A stretch of 64,000 bases of DNA, from the NCBI GenBank assembly GCA_029210175.1, contig JARGPL010000019.1, forward strand, positions 124,001 to 188,000, read 5' to 3'. Origin of the DNA: Minwuia sp. (GTDB taxonomy: Bacteria; Pseudomonadota; Alphaproteobacteria; Minwuiales; Minwuiaceae). The notes under the pieces are model-generated. The model saw only the letters and a program-made list of their open reading frames with translations. It was not told the DNA's origin and did no database searches. Shown piece after piece: positions 16,507 to 24,695 of the stretch (within the stretch, counting starts at the first letter, position 1; every line of letters begins with the position of its first letter). Made by a program: the position numbers and the translations under genes.

Positions 16507-17666
16507 CCCCTCACAATATCACGAACCTGTCGTCTGGGGCTTGGTCCCGGGTTCACGCCATGACCGAAGCGGACCAGCATCTGCACATGCGCGGGCGCGG
16601 CCACGTCCAGTTCGGCCAACAAGGTCTGCTGCATCTCCGTCATCTCGGGATATTCCTGCAGCAACTGGCTCATCGGGTGCATGGCGACCCCCGCCCTCGT
16701 GGCGGCCAGATTGAGATGCAGATAGGTCATGCCGGCTGTCAGTTGCGACAGGCGCGAGTTGTCTGGCGTCACAAGCCAGCCGAAGGCCATCGCCGTCTGT
16801 GTCTGCCCCTTCACCATATCAATGCCCACCTGATAGGACTGGGTGCCGGGCGTCTGGATATCTTCCTTCGATACCATACCCAGTTTCGACCCCCACCAGA
16901 TCATTGGGCCAAGCAGGTCGATGCCATCAGGATTTGCCGCCACTTCCGACGGGCCGATACGCATGAGGTCAATGCTCTCCTGCATCGTCCGTGGTGTCTC
17001 CACTTCCAGGATCAGGGCCTTCTCGGCCAGATCACGCAGGGTCTGACGCTGTGCGGGGTCCTGCGTTGTCACAAACCGCATGCCATTGTCGGCATTGGCA
17101 GCAATGGAAGTCAGATCCACGTCCGACACCGGTCGTTCGGTATCGAACGGTTCCTTGTTGCTGCGCCGATTGCGGTGATAGGCGAACAGGGGATCAGGTC
17201 GCAGGCTTTCGTCGCGCATCATGCGGACAGCTGCAACGGGTCGTTCGTCCAGGCGGTCGTCGGGAAACGGCCCCTCCGGCAGCAGCACCAACTCTGCGCG
17301 CCAGCCTTCTGATGCGGCGGCAAGCCGGAACAGTTCCAGGAACGTCCCCTGCCCGATCAGGATCTGGCGACCCGGCGGATCGGTTTCAGGCAGCAGGCGG
17401 GACAGGTCGACGTGCAGGGTCAGGCTGTCATCCCCGACAAGACGGATCATCCATGGCTGTATGTTGTGCGGACTGGGGGCCAGCATGGCCACAGCAGCCG
17501 CCCTGAGCCGCGGGTCGGTCAGGCTGTTGCCCGGACCTTGCCAGGGTGCAATGGCTGATGCTGGCATTTCACCTCTGCTTCCTGCCCAGGAAAGTCCGCC
17601 TGCGCCCAGCGCCGCAACCGCGCCACCTATTCCGATGACCCGAATGAACTGTCGTCTGGTTGGCAT
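16503..17666 (-). CDS. Tat-exported nitroreductase-like protein
   Basis: A 387-residue protein with a twin-arginine signal (PTRRQFIRVIGIGG, Arg4-Arg5) and a hydrophobic stretch to about residue 28, so it should reach the periplasm folded with FMN. The rest resembles the Acg/nitroreductase-like group: SPHNIQPWMIRL at about 65-76 and YHRNRRSNKEPFD match the FMN-contacting segments, and a TYLHLNLAATRAGVAMHPMSQ stretch lies in the C-terminal half. ATG at 17666 follows AAAGGAGCAGGGCA; a 53-residue upstream extension lies across promoter DNA and was rejected. It is co-transcribed with a MarR regulator. Reduction of quinones or nitro compounds is plausible but unproven. Confidence 0.82.
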   Translation of the reverse strand: MPTRRQFIRVIGIGGAVAALGAGGLSWAGSRGEMPASAIAPWQGPGNSLTDPRLRAAAVAMLAPSPHNIQPWMIRLVGDDSLTLHVDLSRLLPETDPPGRQILIGQGTFLELFRLAAASEGWRAELVLLPEGPFPDDRLDERPVAAVRMMRDESLRPDPLFAYHRNRRSNKEPFDTERPVSDVDLTSIAANADNGMRFVTTQDPAQRQTLRDLAEKALILEVETPRTMQESIDLMRIGPSEVAANPDGIDLLGPMIWWGSKLGMVSKEDIQTPGTQSYQVGIDMVKGQTQTAMAFGWLVTPDNSRLSQLTAGMTYLHLNLAATRAGVAMHPMSQLLQEYPEMTEMQQTLLAELDVAAPAHVQMLVRFGHGVNPGPSPRRQVRDIVRG

Positions 17667-17691
17667 TGCCCTGCTCCTTTTTACATTCTGT

Positions 17692-17710
17692 GGAATATAA
17701 ATAATATTCC
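17692..17710. promoter_or_regulatory. Probable MarR operator / promoter region of the nitroreductase operon
   Basis: A perfect 7-bp inverted repeat, GGAATAT-AAATA-ATATTCC, lies 26-44 bp upstream of the nitroreductase start in an AT-rich patch that should hold the -10 region. Its size and placement suit a MarR dimer that autorepresses. The link to the MarR protein is inferred from position. Confidence 0.5.
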
Positions 17711-17802
17711 CTGGAATTCTTTCAAGCGGAAAAATGCTGATTGCCTGCAAGAATGTTGAATCGTGAGCTAGTGTCGGTGTCTGACGTGCATGGAGATTTC
17801 GG

Positions 17803-18249
17803 ATGGCAGACGTACGCCCCATCACCAGGGATGATGAAGCGGATTGGCGCAGGCTCTGGGCGCAGTATCTGGCGTTCTACGCAACCGATCTGGGCCCGGC
17901 AATCACCGACCATACCTGGGCGCGGATCTGCGAGCCGGAGTCGTCAATCAGAACCCTGGTTGTGATCCATGACGGTGCGATGGCCGGGTTCGCGACGCTG
18001 GTCCTGCATGAAGGCACCTGGACCCGCAGCCCGATCTGCTATCTGGAAGACCTCTGTGTCGATGAGGCTGTGCGGGGTACAGGCCTGGGCCGGGCCTTGC
18101 TTGACGGCTGTCTGGCGCTGGCACGGACAGAGGGCTGGTCACGCTTCTACTGGCATACGGACAGGAGCAACAGCCGCGCCCGTGCGCTCTATGACAGCTA
18201 TGTCGCGGCAGATGACAGTGTGAAGTATCACATCACGCTGATCGAATGA
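17803..18249 (+). CDS. GNAT family N-acetyltransferase
   Basis: A 148-residue single GNAT domain. The acetyl-CoA pyrophosphate loop is VRGTGLGRALL at 90-100 (R/Q-x-x-G-x-G/A). It is preceded by the beta-4 strand YLEDLCVDEAVRG and followed by WHTDRSNSRARALYDSY, the motif B region. Such enzymes move acetyl from acetyl-CoA to amines of small molecules, antibiotics or proteins; the acceptor is unknown. ATG at 17803 follows GGAGATTTCGG. It is divergent from the nitroreductase operon. Confidence 0.9.
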   Translation: MADVRPITRDDEADWRRLWAQYLAFYATDLGPAITDHTWARICEPESSIRTLVVIHDGAMAGFATLVLHEGTWTRSPICYLEDLCVDEAVRGTGLGRALLDGCLALARTEGWSRFYWHTDRSNSRARALYDSYVAADDSVKYHITLIE

Positions 18250-18294
18250 TGGCGGGCTGGTGCGATGGTGCGATTACTGACCCCGCTGTCCCGG

Positions 18295-18762
18295 TCAGAC
18301 GTTGCGATTGACGCTGAGAGCCGCCGGGCGCTGGTAGGAATTGCGGGCCAGGGTAACCGTGCCGGTACGCCCGTTGGCGCCATACCCGTCCACCTGCCGC
18401 TGCCCTCGGTTGGCCTGCTCGGAGATGGATTGAACCAGCCCTTCGGTGATGGATTTCAGGCGCACCACACGCCGGGCATGGTCGCTCATCCTCTCTTCCA
18501 GGCAGGTGCCGACTTCGCGCAGGGCGTCGCGGTCTTCTTCGGAAAACTGTTCGCCAGAGGCGCGGGCTGTCTGCAGCGCCGTCACCTTGATCCGATAGTC
18601 GGCAACCAGGCCTTCCTTGCGCGCTTCCGTATCGGACAGGCGTTCGGGCCGACGCTTGTCCAGATGCGCGTTCTCGACCTCGATCAGTTCAATCAGGTCT
18701 GATGCGGTGTTGTAGAGTGCGGAAAGCCTGGGGTCGTTCAATCGCTTGCGTCGCTGCATCAT
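18295..18762 (-). CDS. FlgN-like flagellar protein
   Basis: A 155-residue mostly helical, charged protein with a long coiled coil at about 10-115 (LYNTASDLIELIEVENAHLDK onward). This shape and the position after flgI and the rod-binding gene fit the FlgN/FlbY-like export chaperones found in alphaproteobacterial flagellar clusters. FlgN chaperones hook-associated proteins FlgK and FlgL. The start overlaps the previous stop (ATGA). The last 40 residues are unordered-looking. Sequence resemblance is weak, so the assignment depends on context. Confidence 0.65.
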   Translation of the reverse strand: MMQRRKRLNDPRLSALYNTASDLIELIEVENAHLDKRRPERLSDTEARKEGLVADYRIKVTALQTARASGEQFSEEDRDALREVGTCLEERMSDHARRVVRLKSITEGLVQSISEQANRGQRQVDGYGANGRTGTVTLARNSYQRPAALSVNRNV

Positions 18763-19088
18763 CCAGCCTCCTGCGCTCTCAGTATTTCCTTGTAGATGGC
18801 ATCGGCAATGCCGATCCCGCCCATTTCCGTCATCGACTTGCCGTACTGTTCGGCGACAAGTGACTGGTAGGCCGCCTCACCTTCGCCGCCGCCCATGACG
18901 CTGTCCGGGTCGATGCCCAGATTCATGCTCGACAGCATGGTGGACAGGAACATGGCCTCGAACGTCTCAGCCGTGTTGCGGGCCTGGGCTTCGCGTTCCG
19001 CTTTTGCCGGATTGGTGGCGGGCTGGTTTCCGTTCGCCTGGGCGATGGTCGCGGTCAGGGTGGCAGTGCTGTTGATCGGGTTCATCAC
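18759..19088 (-). CDS. flgJ: Rod-binding protein, FlgJ N-terminal domain type
   Basis: A 109-residue protein corresponding only to the N-terminal rod-binding domain of FlgJ (KNTAETFEAMFLSTMLSSM-like segment at about 37-55, then GGEGEAAYQSLVAEQYGKSM). It lacks the C-terminal muramidase of enteric FlgJ, as is normal in alphaproteobacteria, where a separate hydrolase opens the wall. It caps the growing rod in the periplasm. It is ATGA-coupled to flgI and to the FlgN-like gene. Confidence 0.87.
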   Translation of the reverse strand: MMNPINSTATLTATIAQANGNQPATNPAKAEREAQARNTAETFEAMFLSTMLSSMNLGIDPDSVMGGGEGEAAYQSLVAEQYGKSMTEMGGIGIADAIYKEILRAQEAG

Positions 19089-20218
19089 ATCACCTCGATT
19101 TCGGCCTGCAGCGCACCGGCTGTCTTGATGGTCTGCAGGATGGAGATCATGTCGCGCGGGCCAATGCCGAGGGCGTTCAGCCCATCGACCAGTTCCTGCA
19201 GGCTGACGCCGGGATTCAGCAACGTCAGCTTGCGATCTTCGCCCTCGTCGATGGTGATGGAAGTCCGGTCGACCGTTTCGGTCTCCCCCTGCGTTGCAAA
19301 GGCGTTCGGCTGACTGACCTGCGGGGTCTCGGTGACCGAGACCGTCAGGTTGCCCTGCGCAATCGCGACCTCATCGACGCGGACATCCTTGCCCATGACA
19401 ATCACGCCGGCCTTTTCATCGATGACGATCTTGGCGGTCGTGTCCGTTTCGACGCGCACCTGTTCCACCTGAGCCAGCAGGCCGACCATGTCCGCGCGCT
19501 GCCCCTCCATGATGCCAAGCACCACGGTTGTCGGGTCGATGGCCTTGGCCTGCTTGCGACCAAGCTCGTTGTTGATGGCCTGCTCGACACGCAACGCTGT
19601 CGTCAGATCCGGGTTGCGCAGGCTCAGGCGCATCTGGCGCATCTGCACCAGCTCGAAACCGGTTTCGCGCTCGACAATGCCACCGCTGGAAATGCGGCCA
19701 ACAGTCGGAATGTTCTTGGTGATGGTCTGCGCGTTGCCGGTCGCCGTGAAACCGCCAACGACTATCGGCCCCTGGGACACGGCATAGACCTCACCGTCGG
19801 CACCGAGCAGCGGCGTCACCAGCAAGGTACCGCCCAGCAGGCTTTCCGCATCGCCCATGGAATTGACAACCACGTCGATGCGCGAGCCCTGGCGGGCGAA
19901 CGCCGGCAGGTCGGCAGTGACCATGACTGCCGCCACGTTCTCGGTATTGATGTTCTGATCACGGGTGTTGACGCCCATCCGTTCCAGCATCGCCTCCAGG
20001 CTCTGCTGCGTGAACGGGGAATTGCCGAGGGTGTCGCCCGTGCCCTGCAGACCCACGACCAGGCCATAGCCGACCAGCGGGTTGTCGCGAATGCCTTCGA
20101 ACTCGACAATGTCCTTCAGGCGCACGTTGGCGGCACTGGCGGGCAGCACCAGCACGGCAGCGGCGATCACCAGGGTCATCAGGTGCAGGATCGCGGGGCG
20201 AAGGGGCATTGGTTTCAT
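19085..20218 (-). CDS. flgI: Flagellar P-ring protein FlgI
   Basis: A 377-residue P-ring subunit with a Sec signal (hydrophobic core LHLMTLVIAAAVLVLPASA, cleavage near residue 29). The mature start NVRLKDIVEFEGIRDNPLVGYGLVVGLQGTGD is highly diagnostic, as are the terminal GVSLQELVDGLNALGIGPRDMISILQ motif and length. It forms the periplasmic bushing around the rod. ATG at 20218 abuts GTAAGGA, while ATG three codons later (20209) has better spacing, so the true start may be 20209. It is transcribed from a sigma-54-type promoter just upstream and leads flgI-flgJ'-flgN. Confidence 0.96.
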   Translation of the reverse strand: MKPMPLRPAILHLMTLVIAAAVLVLPASAANVRLKDIVEFEGIRDNPLVGYGLVVGLQGTGDTLGNSPFTQQSLEAMLERMGVNTRDQNINTENVAAVMVTADLPAFARQGSRIDVVVNSMGDAESLLGGTLLVTPLLGADGEVYAVSQGPIVVGGFTATGNAQTITKNIPTVGRISSGGIVERETGFELVQMRQMRLSLRNPDLTTALRVEQAINNELGRKQAKAIDPTTVVLGIMEGQRADMVGLLAQVEQVRVETDTTAKIVIDEKAGVIVMGKDVRVDEVAIAQGNLTVSVTETPQVSQPNAFATQGETETVDRTSITIDEGEDRKLTLLNPGVSLQELVDGLNALGIGPRDMISILQTIKTAGALQAEIEVM

Positions 20219-20247
20219 TCCTTACATTCTGCAGGTGCCGGAATGAA

Positions 20248-20263
20248 TGCGAACCACATGCCA
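20248..20263 (-). promoter_or_regulatory. Sigma-54 (-24/-12) promoter of flgI
   Basis: The minus strand reads TGGCATGTGGTTCGCA, matching the TGGCAYG-N4-TTGCA consensus except for one C in the TTGC box, with exact GG-to-GC spacing. It ends 30 bp before the flgI start. Divergent fliX, whose product in Caulobacter works with FlbD on sigma-54 flagellar promoters, supports the call. Confidence 0.72.
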
Positions 20264-20415
20264 GCCGCCATGGCAATAAATACAGATACTTAGCGACGTC
20301 AATCGTTACCGAACGGTCGATATTGCCGGGCGCGGGCGGCAGTTATTGCCGGTCGCAAGACTTTGTTTACCCTGCTGGGTGATGCTGGTCCCATGAACCG
20401 GATCAGGACGACATC

Positions 20416-20832
20416 ATGAAGATCGCGCGGAAAGGCCCAACTGGCCCGACAGGTGTCAGCCGCACCCCACGGCGCGCCAGCACGTCAGCTGAATCATTCC
20501 AGATTCCGGCCGCCCCTGGCGGCAGTGCAGAGCCCGCGCCGATGACGGGTCTGTCCGGTGCCACGGCCCCCGGCGCCGTTGTTCTGGCCCAGGTGGATGA
20601 CGCCCCGGACAGGCGTCGGCAGCAGAACGCGATTCGTGCATCGGATATGCTGGATCGGCTTGATGACCTGCGCATCGGCATGCTGTCCGGCAGCCTCTCA
20701 CCGAAGGTGCTGGAAGACCTGTCAGAGCAGCTGGCCAGCCAGCGCGAACAGGAAAATGACCCGGACGCCGCGGAAACACTGGACGCCATCGATCTGCGGG
20801 TCGCGGTAGAGCTGGCAAAATTACGCCGCTAG
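20416..20832 (+). CDS. fliX: Flagellar assembly regulator FliX
   Basis: A 138-residue protein resembling alphaproteobacterial FliX. The start MKIARKGPTGPTGVSRT, with its Gly-Pro-rich lead, is typical. It is followed by a low-complexity Pro/Ala linker and a helical C-terminal half (RASDMLDRLDDLRIGMLSGSLS, then LEDLSEQLASQREQENDP). In Caulobacter FliX couples early basal-body assembly to activation of sigma-54 genes through FlbD. The gene is divergent from flgI, as in Caulobacter. ATG follows AGGACGACATC. Confidence 0.9.
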   Translation: MKIARKGPTGPTGVSRTPRRASTSAESFQIPAAPGGSAEPAPMTGLSGATAPGAVVLAQVDDAPDRRRQQNAIRASDMLDRLDDLRIGMLSGSLSPKVLEDLSEQLASQREQENDPDAAETLDAIDLRVAVELAKLRR

Positions 20833-20951
20833 ATCAGCGCTTTGACTGGTGATCCGGTAACCTGACTGTCATGATAAAAGGGGCTTGTGGCCGAATGTCA
20901 CTCCCCCCTATATTGCGCCCGCTTTGGCCACGTCAGCAGTTGAGGACAGAG

Positions 20952-21368
20952 ATGGGCATCCAGATACCCGACAACTACCGACCAAGCGCTCAGGAACCGT
21001 TCATGAATCCGGTTCAGAAGGAGTACTTCAGGAAGAAGCTCCTGCGGTGGCGGGAAGAGATATTGAAGGATTCACAGGAAACCATTCGCACGCTGCAGTC
21101 CGAGACGCAGCCTGTGTCGGACCTGAATGACCGTGCCTCGACCGAATCCGACCGTTCGCTGGAACTGCGTACCCGTGACCGGCAGCGCAAGCTGGTGTCC
21201 AAGATCGATTCCGCCTTGTTGCGGATCGAGAACGATACCTATGGCTATTGTGATGACACCGGCGATCCCATCAGCCTGAACCGGCTGGAAGCGCGCCCCG
21301 TTGCAACCCTCTCGCTGGAAGCCCAGGAACGACATGAGCGGCGGGAGAAGTCCTACCGCGACGAGTAG
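20952..21368 (+). CDS. dksA: DksA-type RNA polymerase-binding transcription factor, cysteine-poor
   Basis: A 138-residue DksA family protein. The coiled coil runs about 25-95 (YFRKKLLRWREEILKDS, then LNDRASTESDRSLELRTRDR with the acidic tip residues that reach the RNA polymerase secondary channel). The C-terminal segment YGYCDDTGDPISLNRLEARPVATLSLEAQ keeps only one of the four zinc-finger cysteines, as reported for other alphaproteobacterial DksA proteins. It should work with ppGpp in stringent control without a full zinc site. ATG at 20952 follows GAGGACAG; the longer 5' frame is not supported. Confidence 0.92.
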   Translation: MGIQIPDNYRPSAQEPFMNPVQKEYFRKKLLRWREEILKDSQETIRTLQSETQPVSDLNDRASTESDRSLELRTRDRQRKLVSKIDSALLRIENDTYGYCDDTGDPISLNRLEARPVATLSLEAQERHERREKSYRDE

Positions 21369-21405
21369 GACCCCTCCTCCGAGTTTCAGTCCGCAAGTAC
21401 GGCGA

Positions 21406-22308
21406 TTACCGATTTTCGGACGCTGTCCACAGACCTGTGGCGGCCACATCGCGAGCATAGTCCGCAAAGTCACGCGGCGGGCGACCCAACGCCCGCATCA
21501 CACCATTTGTCAGGTGTGCGTTGCGGCCATCCAGAACCGTGGCCAACAAATAGTCGAGCATCCAGACCACATCCTTCGGCGCCCCTGATGCGGTGACTTC
21601 CGCAACGAATGCATCATGGGGCACGTCGACAAAGACGATCTGCCTGCCTGTTGCCGCTGTCAGGTCATCAGCAATATCGGCAAACGTCATCAGGCGCGGT
21701 CCAGTAACCTCATACACCTGTCCTGCATGCCCTGGCGCAGTCAGCGCAGCGACTACGACATCGGCGATGTCATCGGCATCGACAAATGGCTCCGGCACCT
21801 GACCTGCAGGCAAGGCAATCGCCCCTGCCACAACCATGTCCACGAAAGCGCCTTCAGAGAAGTTCTGATTGAACCAGCTGGCGCGCACGATGGTCCATTC
21901 CAAACCGCTTTCCTGCACGATCTGCTCACACGCCTGAGCCTCCGGCTCGCCGCGCCCGGACAGCAGGACTAGACGCTTTACACCACAGCCACGCGCCGCC
22001 TCCGCAAGTGCGCGGATGGCGTCCGATGCACCAGGCATCGCCAGATCGGGCGCATAGGTGATATAGACTGCTTCCACACCGGTCAGGCAGGCGCGCCATC
22101 CTGTTTCAACACTCCAGTCAAAGGACGGCACCGCCCCGCGGGAGCCCACCCGAACCGGCAAACCGCGGTCGGCCAGAAGTCGAGAAACGCGCCGTCCGGT
22201 CTTCCCGGTTCCGCCGAGGACGAGCGTCAGCCCTGCCATCGACGGTTCGTCTTGCAGCGCCGTGTCAGGCATATCGTCCGTGGGTGCAGTCTTGTGATCG
22301 AGGCTCAT
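21406..22308 (-). CDS. NAD(P)-binding NmrA-like reductase
   Basis: A 300-residue atypical short-chain dehydrogenase. The dinucleotide motif GGTGKTGRRV at 32-41 and LVLLSGRGEPEAQACEQIVQ mid-protein fit the NmrA/azoreductase-like group (as in QorB and its NAD(P)H-quinone reductase relatives), in which the usual catalytic Tyr-x-x-x-Lys is absent. About 25 residues precede the Rossmann fold. ATG at 22308 follows AAGGAGCAAGCC. It may be a quinone reductase or a redox-sensing protein. The AraC gene upstream on the same strand is a possible regulator. Confidence 0.8.
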   Translation of the reverse strand: MSLDHKTAPTDDMPDTALQDEPSMAGLTLVLGGTGKTGRRVSRLLADRGLPVRVGSRGAVPSFDWSVETGWRACLTGVEAVYITYAPDLAMPGASDAIRALAEAARGCGVKRLVLLSGRGEPEAQACEQIVQESGLEWTIVRASWFNQNFSEGAFVDMVVAGAIALPAGQVPEPFVDADDIADVVVAALTAPGHAGQVYEVTGPRLMTFADIADDLTAATGRQIVFVDVPHDAFVAEVTASGAPKDVVWMLDYLLATVLDGRNAHLTNGVMRALGRPPRDFADYARDVAATGLWTASENR

Positions 22309-22428
22309 GGCTTGCTCCTTGATTTGTTTTCGCAAGCCGATTTCTATTGCCTTGTCGTGGGTCGATCTCGGCGCGATCCGCCAGAACTTTGACCTGATGC
22401 GCCAACGTCGGTCACCGCATCTGACAGA

Positions 22429-23439
22429 TCATTCCCGCCCTGAAGTTGATGCCAGACGAAACGACCGGGGCGTCTGACCTGACCATCGCCTGAATGCGCG
22501 TGTGAACGCGCTCTGTTCGGAAAAACCCGTCAGGAACGCGACTTCAGTCAGCGCATAATCCGTTTCCCGCAACAGTTGCTCCGCCAGTTCCCGGCGCGAC
22601 ATGTCAACCTGCCACTGGAAAGTCTGACCAATATCCGCAAGCCGCCGCTGCAGGGTTCGCCCACTCATGCCCAGCTGTCGGGCCACATCGGAAACCATCG
22701 GGACACCTTCACTGAGTGAACGGGTCACCAGGCTACGTACCCGCCTTTCCAGCGTCTCATCACCCTGAAGCTGCGCCAGTTCCCCGGCCAGATGTGCCTC
22801 GAAGAAATTGGATATGCTGCGATCACCCAGCCGATTGGTGGCCTGCAGGACGTCATCCGAGACCCGAAATCCATCCCAATCCGCGTTGAAGACAGGTTCG
22901 CAGCCGAAATAGGCACGATGCCCCGAAAGGCAGGCCGGTGGTGCATGACCAAAACAGACAGCTTCCGCGCGAAACCGCTCGCCACAAACCTCGCGACTGA
23001 TGGCAAAGATGCTGGCCAGAGTCGCCTCATTGGAAATCCGCATGCCCAGACGACGCTGACCTCGCCGTTCCAGGTGGAGGATTGCACCGCCATCAACCTT
23101 TTCCAACCTGTAGCCAGTCACACTGGTCAGAACCCGCGCGTAGCGGACTGCACGCTCATATGATCCCTGAAGCGTCAGAGCCGACTTCCAGGCCAGGCCA
23201 AAGGCGGCATAGTCGTCGCATGCCATTGTCGCGCCTACTCGCAATGGCAACGTCGTGCCATCAGGGTCTGACCGAACCACCCGTTCCAGAAGATCATAGT
23301 AGGTGCTTGCCGCTATCATCCTCGCCGGATCAGCTTCCTCAGCCCCCATTCCGACGGATGTCAGAAACGCGTACCGGGCCTGCGGGTCAGCGACCTGCAA
23401 CAGCATCTTGCGCACGAAAAGCGATGTTACCTGTCCCAT
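22429..23439 (-). CDS. AraC family transcriptional regulator
   Basis: A 336-residue regulator. The N-terminal 200 residues resemble the arabinose-binding-like domain of OruR/ArgR-type AraC proteins, and the last 100 residues form the double helix-turn-helix (VSDVARQLGMSGRTLQRRLADIG, then ALTEVAFLTGFSEQSAFTRAFRRWSGQTPRSFR). This layout is common in regulators of fatty acid, steroid or amino-acid catabolism. ATG at 23439 has GAGAGGCCT upstream; the long in-frame extension overlaps the P450 gene and was rejected. It lies between the NmrA-like reductase and the P450, and may control either. Confidence 0.9.
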   Translation of the reverse strand: MGQVTSLFVRKMLLQVADPQARYAFLTSVGMGAEEADPARMIAASTYYDLLERVVRSDPDGTTLPLRVGATMACDDYAAFGLAWKSALTLQGSYERAVRYARVLTSVTGYRLEKVDGGAILHLERRGQRRLGMRISNEATLASIFAISREVCGERFRAEAVCFGHAPPACLSGHRAYFGCEPVFNADWDGFRVSDDVLQATNRLGDRSISNFFEAHLAGELAQLQGDETLERRVRSLVTRSLSEGVPMVSDVARQLGMSGRTLQRRLADIGQTFQWQVDMSRRELAEQLLRETDYALTEVAFLTGFSEQSAFTRAFRRWSGQTPRSFRLASTSGRE

Positions 23440-23473
23440 AGGCCTCTCTCGTGGCTCGCAGGATGATTGTTGT

Positions 23474-24694
23474 TCAGGCGGCGCGCACCTTGATCGGGAA
23501 GGCGCGGTAACCACGAAATCGTGCACGCCCGCCACGCGTGAAGTCACCATTGCGTTCGATGACCGGGAATCGCGCCAGCAAACGCTCGATGGCGATCCGC
23601 CCCTCCATCCGGGCAAGGGTATTGCCCAGACAGACATGCGCGCCCCAGCCAAATGCCAGATGGCGGTTCGGGGACCGCGCAATGTCCAGTTGATCCGGTA
23701 GCGCGAACACCTCCGGATCGCGATTTGCCGCGCCGATACCAAGATGAATCACCGTTCCGGGGTCGAGTTTCTCACCGCCGATGACCGTCTCGACAGTCAC
23801 CCGCCTGTTCCCGAGCTGGTTGGAACTTTCGAAGCGCAGGAATTCCTCGAGCGCTGAATCCATCATGTCGGAATTGTCGCGCAATCGCTGCATCTGGTCG
23901 GGAAACGCCAACAGCGCCGCCGTACCGTTGCCGATCAGATTGGTCGTGGTCTCATGTCCGGCATTCAGCAGGAAGATGCAGTTCTGGATCAGTTCTTCCT
24001 CGGTCAGCCCCTCCCCGTCCACCCTGCCGCTGATCAGGCGGGACAGGATGTCGTCATCACGCAGGGCCGTCCGCCGTTCATCGATCAGGTCCTTAAGGTA
24101 GGCAGAGAAATTCTCCACTGCCAGATCGCCCCGCACCAGGTGGTCATCACTGATCACCGGCTCCAGCGCGCCAAGTATCGTCACCGCCCAGTCACGCAGC
24201 CTGTCCCTGTCGGCGACCGGCACGCCCAGCATGTCGCATATGACCCCCACCGGCAGGGCAAAGGCGAAGTCACCGATCAGGTCCAGCTCTCGCCGGTCTT
24301 CCGCGACATCCAGAAACCCGTCGACCATGGCAATGATCGACGGTTCCATCTGGCGCATGGCGCGCGGCGTGAACGCCTCTGCCAGCAGCCTCCGCACCCG
24401 CGTGTGCAATGGCGGGTCGTTGAAGACGAGGCTGGTCGTGTGGTGGCGATAGAGGCCGCCGTTTCCGAACTTCGGCCCGAACTCCTTCGTCTTGTCCGAT
24501 GACATGCGGCGGTCCTTGTAGACCTCCAGCACGTCCGCATGCCGACTGAGAAACACCGACCCGTCCGGCATCCGATGCACTGGACTGTGGTCGCGCAACG
24601 CGTGATAGACCGGGAACGGATCATCCAGGAACACGGGCGTCAGCTTGTAGATATTGAACGCTTCAGCGGTCGCCACTGCTGCTCCGGCACTCAT
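23474..24694 (-). CDS. Cytochrome P450
   Basis: A 406-residue soluble bacterial class I P450. The oxygen-binding I-helix AGHETT is at 245-250, the ExxR pair at E284/R287 and the haem loop FGWGAHVCLG with Cys355. No membrane anchor is seen. It needs a ferredoxin and reductase, and none lies in the window. The start is one nucleotide after the SDR stop (TGA-G-ATG), so the two are translationally coupled; an oxidation by P450 followed by SDR dehydrogenation of the alcohol is a natural inference. The substrate is unknown. Confidence 0.93.
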   Translation of the reverse strand: MSAGAAVATAEAFNIYKLTPVFLDDPFPVYHALRDHSPVHRMPDGSVFLSRHADVLEVYKDRRMSSDKTKEFGPKFGNGGLYRHHTTSLVFNDPPLHTRVRRLLAEAFTPRAMRQMEPSIIAMVDGFLDVAEDRRELDLIGDFAFALPVGVICDMLGVPVADRDRLRDWAVTILGALEPVISDDHLVRGDLAVENFSAYLKDLIDERRTALRDDDILSRLISGRVDGEGLTEEELIQNCIFLLNAGHETTTNLIGNGTAALLAFPDQMQRLRDNSDMMDSALEEFLRFESSNQLGNRRVTVETVIGGEKLDPGTVIHLGIGAANRDPEVFALPDQLDIARSPNRHLAFGWGAHVCLGNTLARMEGRIAIERLLARFPVIERNGDFTRGGRARFRGYRAFPIKVRAA

Positions 24695-24695
24695 C

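Noticed and set aside
20280-20415. CtrA box or sigma-54 element facing fliX
   Set aside because: No TTAA-N7-TTAA motif exists, and the one GG...GC-like candidate near TTATTGCC has the wrong spacing.
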